NCBI GenBank assembly: GCA_047600765.1
Contig: JASGKF010000001.1
Coordinates: 1,674,001 to 1,738,000, forward strand
From: Viridibacterium sp047600765
GTDB lineage: Bacteria > Pseudomonadota > Gammaproteobacteria > Burkholderiales > Rhodocyclaceae
Length of the DNA: 64,000 bases
Direction: 5' to 3'
Shown: positions 59,203 to 64,000 of the stretch, one piece after another
Layout of the letters: each line of letters opens with the position of its first letter
How positions within the stretch are numbered: the stretch's first letter is position 1
The notes under the pieces: generated by a model
The model's database searches: none
The model's input: the letters and a program-made list of their open reading frames with translations, nothing else
What the model was told of the DNA's origin: nothing
Program-made: the position numbers and the translations under genes

Positions 59203-59616
59203 TCAGAGTGCGGCGTCCTTCAGCTTCTTCAGGGCACGAGCCTTGATGCGCACGGTAGCCGGCTTGGCATCGAACCAACGCTCTTCACCCGAGAACGGAT
59301 CCTTGCCGAAGCGCTTCTTCTTGGCAGCGATCTGTTGCACGCCGATCTTGAGCAGGCCCGGCAGCGTGAATTCGCCAGCGCCCTTCTTGTTCACGGCGCC
59401 CAGCACGGTGGCTTCGAGAGCGGCCAGTACGGCCTTGACGGCCTTCGGCTCGACGCCGGATTGAGCGGCCAGGTAGGTAGCCAGACCGGCCTTGGTGAAG
59501 GTTTCCTTCACGGCCTTCGGTGCGGCGGCGGGTGCCTTGGCGGCAGCTTTCGCTGCGGGCTTGGCAGCAGCCTTCTTGGCTGCGGGGGCTTTCACTGCTT
59601 TCTTTGCGGTTGCCAT
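59203..59616 (-). CDS. HU-like DNA-binding protein with Ala/Lys-rich N-terminal tail
   Basis: The C-terminal part is an HU-type domain (FTKAGLATYLAAQSGVEPKA, KGAGEFTLPGLLKIGV, FGKDPFSGEERWFDAKPATV). The first 36 residues are Ala/Lys/Pro-rich (AKKAVKAPAAKKAAAKPAAK), like a histone H1 tail, and likely add non-specific DNA binding or condensation. At 137 aa it is longer than HU (about 90) because of that tail. It may be a nucleoid-organising protein. Confidence 0.92.
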   Translation of the reverse strand: MATAKKAVKAPAAKKAAAKPAAKAAAKAPAAAPKAVKETFTKAGLATYLAAQSGVEPKAVKAVLAALEATVLGAVNKKGAGEFTLPGLLKIGVQQIAAKKKRFGKDPFSGEERWFDAKPATVRIKARALKKLKDAAL

Positions 59617-59745
59617 AGGTTTCCTGTCGTAAAGGACTGAGGGATGTCACCTTGCAGGGTGACCGTGCTGCATGAGTTTCAGCAGCGCGATTCTAGCGCT
59701 CAAATTTCTTTGTGGTGTGCAAAAAACGCTGGAAATTAGGGGTTT

Positions 59746-60456
59746 TCACAAGGGTTTGAGGGCCACAGCGTTAACGAGTGTTTCTTCGCGCTGCCCTGAA
59801 GGGGGTGGCGTGACCAGACGAACGGTCTCGAAGAAGCCCAGATCTTCGCGGCTCCACCACAGGTAAGGCAGGTTGATTCGCGCATCCGGCAAGTCGAAAC
59901 CCGCCTCGCGAATCATCGCCACGTACTCTTCCGAAGTCCTCTGCACGTCCATCGGATGACGGAAGAAGGTACGGATCATCCAGGAGTAGATGTAGCGCTT
60001 CGTCGACTCGGCGAAAAGCAACACACCACCCGGCTTGAGCACGCGGAAGAACTCGGCCATTGCCGCTTCCTGCTCGACGATGTGATGGAAAGTCTGATGG
60101 CACAGCAACATGTCGAAAGACGCGTCGGGCAGATCGATGTACGCCGCGTTGGCCGCATGCAAGGTGACCTTGCTGGCGCATTTTGCGGCGGCAGCGCCGG
60201 CACGCGTGTTCATGGCGGGATCGGCATCGAGCGCGACGATCTCGTCCGGCGCGAAACGCGCCGAGAGCTCGGCGAAGGAATGGCCGAAGCCGCAACCCAC
60301 GTCGAGGATGCGGGCAAAGCGTTGCGATGGATCCGGCAACAGGGGTTGCAGCAGGTCCAGCGCCCGTCGGATGACGTGCACCTTCCAGATGCCGGTATTG
60401 AGGAACCAGTTACCGAAGCGGGTCTCTTCGACAAAGGGATGGATGGCAGTACTCAT
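59746..60456 (-). CDS. SAM-dependent methyltransferase (class I)
   Basis: The SAM loop ILDVGCGFGHSFAEL is followed by EIVALDADPAMNTR, LPDASFDMLLCHQTFHHI and FFRVLKPGGVLLFAE. The remainder (YVAMIREAGFDLPDARINLP) fits a small-molecule or lipid methyltransferase. From 60456 it is 236 aa (MSTAIHPFVEETRFGNWF). ATGs at 60510 and 60462 are also in frame and cannot be excluded. The gene is divergent from the polygalacturonase. Substrate unknown. Confidence 0.85.
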   Translation of the reverse strand: MSTAIHPFVEETRFGNWFLNTGIWKVHVIRRALDLLQPLLPDPSQRFARILDVGCGFGHSFAELSARFAPDEIVALDADPAMNTRAGAAAAKCASKVTLHAANAAYIDLPDASFDMLLCHQTFHHIVEQEAAMAEFFRVLKPGGVLLFAESTKRYIYSWMIRTFFRHPMDVQRTSEEYVAMIREAGFDLPDARINLPYLWWSREDLGFFETVRLVTPPPSGQREETLVNAVALKPL

Positions 60457-60624
60457 ATGCATGGAGCAGATCCAGAGGTTGGCAAGGATACGCCAGCGTG
60501 GCGCGGACATGGTGTCGTGCAGCAAATGCAGGGCGATGAGCTGCGGTAGAGTGCCGCTTGCCCATCCGGCCGGATCAAGCGATCCGGGCCCTCGTCGTGT
60601 TTCAGCAACATCCGCGGAGTCCCC

Positions 60625-62496
60625 ATGAGCCCCAGCTCCCTGCTGCACCTGTCACTGATCAGCCTGGCCCTCACGAGTTCCCTTGCCACCGCGGCACCGG
60701 GCGTACCGGCCGACCTCGAAGTGCCTGCGCTGTCGGCCGACGACACCAGCCTCGTGCTGGTGTGGCGCAAGCCCGAGAACTACGGCGACATCCGCGACTA
60801 CCAGGTGTTCATGAATGGCAAGCTGCTCGGCGGTGCGCGTGAGAACGCACAACGTCACTCGCCGGCGCAACCGTGGATCGACAAGTTCTACGCGAGCGAC
60901 TCGCAGAACGTGCACGTCAAGGTGCAGCCACTGAGCTTCACCGTCACGGGGCTGAAGCCCAAAACACGCTACCGCTTCAGCGTGCGTGCCGTGCTCGCCA
61001 ACGGCAAGTTCTCTCCCGCGTCGAAGGCGCTCACTGCACAGACCGAAGCCAGCGCCACGATCTGCGACATCACGCAGAAGGGTGCCGTCGGTGACGGCCA
61101 GACGCTCAACACGCGCGCCATCCAGGACACCATCGCGGCCTGCCCCGCAGGTGGCAAGGTACGCATTCCCGCCGGTACCTTCCGCAGCGGGGCACTGTTC
61201 CTCAAGAGCAACATGACCCTGGAGCTCGCCGAAGGTGCGACGCTGCTCGGCTCGGAAGACGCTGCCGACTACCCCGTTGCGCAGGGCTACAAGCTCTACA
61301 CCTACACCACCACGCAGCGCCCCCCCTCACTGATCAATGCGCTGGATGCCGACAAACGCGAAGCCGGCACCTTCCGCAACATCCGCATCGTCGGCAAGGG
61401 CGTCATCGACGGCAGCGGCATGCGTCGCGCCACCCCCGACAGTGTGACCAGCGAAATCGGCAGCACCCTGCCCGTGTACACCTTCACCACCAACCGCAAC
61501 TACAAGGAAGGCGGCCTGCTCGCTGCCAGCCAGGTCGAAGCGGCAGTGAAGGAAGGCATGCCCTTGCAGGTTGCCTACGGCCAGCGTCGCTCCAGCCTGA
61601 TGACCCTGCGCGGCGTCGCCGGCCTCTACGTCGCCGGCGTCACGGTTCGCAACCCGGCCTTCCACGGCATCATGGTGCTGGAGAGTGAAGAGGTCACCAT
61701 CAACGGTGTCACCCATACCAGCTACGACGTCAACAACGGCGACGGCCTGGAGTTCGGCAACAGCGCCGCGATCAAGGTGTTCAACAACTTCATCGACACC
61801 GGTGACGACTGCATCAACTTCGCGGCCGGCACGGGCGAAGAAGCCGAGAAGCAGCAACCCGCACGCAGCGCCTGGCTGTTCAACAACTACCTGCGCAACG
61901 GCCACGGCGCCGTCGTGCTGGGCAGCCACACCGGCGCATGGATCGAGGATGTGCTGGCCGAAGACAACGTGATCAACCTCACCTGGCATGGCCTGCGCGC
62001 CAAGACCAACAACCTCAACGGCGGTGGCGCGCGCCGCATTATCTACCGTGACAACGCACACCGTGACCTGTCACGCGAAGCGCTGATCCTCACCACTGAT
62101 TACTCGGACCCCAACGCGCTGCTCGATTACAAACCAGCCAAAGCCACGGGGCAGTTCCGCGACTTCCTCATCCAGCACAACACGGTCGAGTTCACGGCGA
62201 ACTGGCAACCGACGCCCGTGCCGCAGGGGCCGGACCGCAAGCTGACCGTGGTCGACTTCCCGGCCCTGCTGCTGCAAGGGGACATCAAGAACCAGGCCTT
62301 CCACGACAACATCGTGGTGGACGACCTCGTACTCATCAACAGCTTCCCGATCAAGCTCGACGGCGTGCGCAACGCTTTCCTGCGAAACATCACCTACCGC
62401 AACTGGAAGGGCAAGGGGACGCCCTGGACGGTCAGCAATGCACCGGGGCTGAAGATGCAGGATGTGAAGCTGCAACCGGGTGAGAACTCGAAGTAG
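60625..62496 (+). CDS. GH28 polygalacturonase with N-terminal fibronectin-III domain
   Basis: An exported pectin-hydrolysing enzyme. Signal peptide LLHLSLISLALTSSLATAA; a fibronectin-III-like domain (about 30-140) with DTSLVLVWRKPENYGDIRDY and LKPKTRYRFSVRAVL; then the GH28 beta-helix. Catalytic and substrate motifs are NGD (371-373), DD (394-395), GHG (H427 in the middle) and R458-x-K460 in LRAKTNN. The modular plan resembles exo-polygalacturonases of Dickeya. It should act on oligomers released by the pectate lyases at 10.5-15.3 kb. Confidence 0.93.
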   Translation: MSPSSLLHLSLISLALTSSLATAAPGVPADLEVPALSADDTSLVLVWRKPENYGDIRDYQVFMNGKLLGGARENAQRHSPAQPWIDKFYASDSQNVHVKVQPLSFTVTGLKPKTRYRFSVRAVLANGKFSPASKALTAQTEASATICDITQKGAVGDGQTLNTRAIQDTIAACPAGGKVRIPAGTFRSGALFLKSNMTLELAEGATLLGSEDAADYPVAQGYKLYTYTTTQRPPSLINALDADKREAGTFRNIRIVGKGVIDGSGMRRATPDSVTSEIGSTLPVYTFTTNRNYKEGGLLAASQVEAAVKEGMPLQVAYGQRRSSLMTLRGVAGLYVAGVTVRNPAFHGIMVLESEEVTINGVTHTSYDVNNGDGLEFGNSAAIKVFNNFIDTGDDCINFAAGTGEEAEKQQPARSAWLFNNYLRNGHGAVVLGSHTGAWIEDVLAEDNVINLTWHGLRAKTNNLNGGGARRIIYRDNAHRDLSREALILTTDYSDPNALLDYKPAKATGQFRDFLIQHNTVEFTANWQPTPVPQGPDRKLTVVDFPALLLQGDIKNQAFHDNIVVDDLVLINSFPIKLDGVRNAFLRNITYRNWKGKGTPWTVSNAPGLKMQDVKLQPGENSK

Positions 62497-62510
62497 CGCG
62501 GCTGGCAGTT

Positions 62511-62584
62511 GTAGGGTGGATAAGCACAGCGCATCCACCATCGGCACTCCCGACGCGTGGATGCGCTGCGCTTCTCCATCCTAC
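62511..62584. repeat. REP-like inverted repeat R3
   Basis: The left arm starts GTAGGGTGGATAAGC (62511) and the right arm, complemented, reads GTAGGATGGAGAAGCGCAGC. The arms differ at a few positions. The end of the right arm supplies the TAG stop codon of the DUF971 gene (62581-62583). Confidence 0.8.
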
Positions 62585-62862
62585 TGTGTGGTGAGCTCAA
62601 TGAGGTAGCTCAGCGGGTAGATGCCACGCTCGTGCCCGTCAGAGAAAGCCAGGTTGAGTGCGTTGGTGCCGATGGGTTTGAGCGTCTGCAACGCGACGCC
62701 ATCGGTGGGAATGTGGCCGCCCTTCAGCTTGAGGGCCATGCACTCGGCGCAGCGGCAGGCGGCGCGCAGTCGCGTGTAGGGCAGGGGGCGACGCGAGCCG
62801 TCGTCCAGTTCTAGAAACATCGTCGCTACGCGATCATCGGTCTGCAAACTCAGTATCTGCAT
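62581..62862 (-). CDS. DUF971 protein
   Basis: A 93-aa protein with the DUF971 pattern: DGSRRPLPYTRLRAACRCAEC, the cysteines CRCAEC, and GVALQTLKPIGTNALNLAFS, SDGHERGIYPLSYLI. This domain is found alone or before gamma-butyrobetaine-hydroxylase-like enzymes, and may bind zinc or an iron-sulfur cluster. The stop codon lies in the REP arm at 62581. It lies 23 bp beyond the end of the ABC ATPase gene on the same strand and may share its transcript. Confidence 0.85.
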   Translation of the reverse strand: MQILSLQTDDRVATMFLELDDGSRRPLPYTRLRAACRCAECMALKLKGGHIPTDGVALQTLKPIGTNALNLAFSDGHERGIYPLSYLIELTTQ

Positions 62863-62885
62863 TTTCTCTCCCCTGCCCGGTCAGA

Positions 62886-63767
62886 TCAGGCATTCACTAT
62901 CCCCGCCACCCCACCCGGTCCTACTTCGGTTGCAAAACCATCCAGCGCACCATCGTGCAATTCGCTGCCCATGGCCGCGAGGCTTTCTTCGCGGATCAGC
63001 TGACGCAACTGCTGCACGTAGGTAATGAACTCGGGGCTGGATGTCATGGCTGCCGTGCGCGGGCGCGGCAGGTCGATCTTGATCTCGGCCTTGATGCGGC
63101 CGGGCCTCGCGGTCATCACATAGATGCGGTCTGACAGAAAAACGGCCTCGTCGATGTCGTGCGTGATGAACAGCACCGAGAGGCGGAACTTCTGCCACAT
63201 GTTGGTGAGGATCTCCTGCATCACGACGCGCGTCTGCGCATCGAGTGCGCCGAAGGGCTCGTCCATCAGCAGCACCTGCGGCGAGGTCGCCAGCGCGCGC
63301 ACGATACCCACGCGCTGCTTCATGCCGCCCGAGAGCTGATCCGGGTAGTGGTTCTCGAAAGCCAGCAGGCCAGCGAGGCCCAGCAGGGTGCGGGCGGAAG
63401 CCTCACGCGTCGAACGACCAACGCCCTTCATCTTCATGCCGAACTCGACGTTCTGGCGCACCGTGAGCCAGGGGAACAGCGAGTACTGCTGAAACACCAC
63501 GCCACGTTGCACGCTGGGGCCCCCGATGGCTTCGCCATCCACCGTCACGCTGCCACTGCTGCCCTTGAGGAAGCCGGCGACAACGTTGAGCAGGGTGGAT
63601 TTGCCGCAGCCCGAGGGGCCGATGAGGGTGACGAACTCGCCGGGCTTGACGTCGATGGACGCGCGGTCGATGGCGACGACCTCTTCTGTGCGCGTCGTGA
63701 AGCGCACGCTGAGGTCGTTGACGCGGATCCAGCCGGTCTGCGTGGCTTCAGCGGTTGCAGCATTCAT
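62886..63767 (-). CDS. ABC transporter ATP-binding protein, nitrate/sulfonate/taurine type
   Basis: Walker A GPSGCGKST at 50-58, signature QLSGGMKQRV, Walker B LLMDEPFGALD and the switch HDIDEA are present. The start at 63767 is ATG, overlapping the permease stop (TGATG). A TTG one codon earlier is possible. The 293-aa protein has a C-terminal extension of about 40 residues. It pairs with the permease at 63767-64000. The substrate is not identifiable, as the binding-protein gene is outside the window. Confidence 0.92.
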   Translation of the reverse strand: MNAATAEATQTGWIRVNDLSVRFTTRTEEVVAIDRASIDVKPGEFVTLIGPSGCGKSTLLNVVAGFLKGSSGSVTVDGEAIGGPSVQRGVVFQQYSLFPWLTVRQNVEFGMKMKGVGRSTREASARTLLGLAGLLAFENHYPDQLSGGMKQRVGIVRALATSPQVLLMDEPFGALDAQTRVVMQEILTNMWQKFRLSVLFITHDIDEAVFLSDRIYVMTARPGRIKAEIKIDLPRPRTAAMTSSPEFITYVQQLRQLIREESLAAMGSELHDGALDGFATEVGPGGVAGIVNA

Positions 63768-64000
63768 CAATCATTCTCCATTTGCGCGCGGTGTGCCCAG
63801 GGCATGACCCAGGTGCCGATGAGCCGGATCAGGCCCGAGCAGAACAGACCCAGCACACCGATGACGATCATGCCCAACACGATTTCGGAGTAGCGCACGA
63901 GGGAGTAGGCCTCCCAGGTGAAGTAGCCGATGCCGAACTGGCCCGAGATCATCTCCGCCGCGATCAGCGAAACCCATGCAACACCCATGCCTATCGTGAG
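63767..64000 (-). CDS. ABC transporter permease, C-terminal part, cut by window end
   Basis: The visible C-terminal part reads MGVAWVSLIAAEMISGQFGI, GYFTWEAYSLVRYSEIVLGM and IVIGVLGLFCSGLIRLIGTW. It matches the end of NrtB/TauC-type permeases, in which the EAA loop lies further upstream and is missing here. The first codon visible is not a start. It overlaps the ATPase start by one base. Confidence 0.88.
   Translation of the reverse strand, partial: LTIGMGVAWVSLIAAEMISGQFGIGYFTWEAYSLVRYSEIVLGMIVIGVLGLFCSGLIRLIGTWVMPWAHRAQMEND

Overview
The window is high-GC, gene-dense DNA with short intergenic gaps. It looks like the chromosome of a betaproteobacterium, possibly Rhodocyclales-like (inference only). 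Supporting marks are the metX-metW pair under a SAM-II-type riboswitch, a Rep/TtcA/Slt/MurB housekeeping set, a cyanate transport and cyanase operon, many cyclic-di-GMP enzymes and dispersed REP-like inverted repeats. No rRNA, tRNA, CRISPR array, transposase or prophage gene was seen.

Layout. 1-10.5 kb: housekeeping genes (rep fragment, nitronate monooxygenase, ttcA, FHA protein, 5-formyl-THF cyclo-ligase, slt, NDUFA9-like protein, murB). 10.5-15.4 kb: two paralogous pectate-lyase lipoproteins sharing an upstream element; a GH28 polygalacturonase lies at 60.6 kb, so the organism probably degrades pectin. 15.5-19.2 kb: VWA lipoprotein, ECF sigma factor and putative anti-sigma protein. 19.4-31.1 kb: secreted proteins, a NarX/NarL-type two-component pair and three related GGDEF diguanylate cyclases with membrane and lipoprotein genes between and after them. 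31.2-36.2 kb: DJ-1-like protein, Tat-exported binding protein, permease, ATPase and cyanase, which together form a cyanate uptake and degradation operon.

36.2-42.6 kb is the most unusual part. Three secreted proteins are built from NG-x-x-x repeats (period 5-6) and end in the same C-terminal tail. They surround an OmpR-type regulator and a large hybrid sensor kinase. A 20-bp box, matching at 17 positions, lies upstream of one repeat gene and again in the divergent promoter region between the regulator and another repeat gene.

44.5-50.7 kb: a PilJ-sensor CheA-like kinase, CheY and CheX genes (each broken by a single-base frameshift in this sequence), then sulfate-type and phosphate-type binding proteins around a CxxCH protein, all co-directional. 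50.7-55.2 kb: Nudix, SMUG1-like glycosylase, AmpG-like transporter, metW and metX behind a SAM-II aptamer and a hairpin terminator. 55.4-64 kb: small genes, a RES-Xre toxin-antitoxin pair, a flavoprotein, an HU protein with a basic tail, a methyltransferase, the polygalacturonase, a DUF971 protein and the end of a second nitrate/taurine-type ABC operon that runs off the window.

Start codons were re-chosen where ribosome sites, signal peptides or terminators argued against the longest frame. All family assignments were made by reading the proteins, without database searches.
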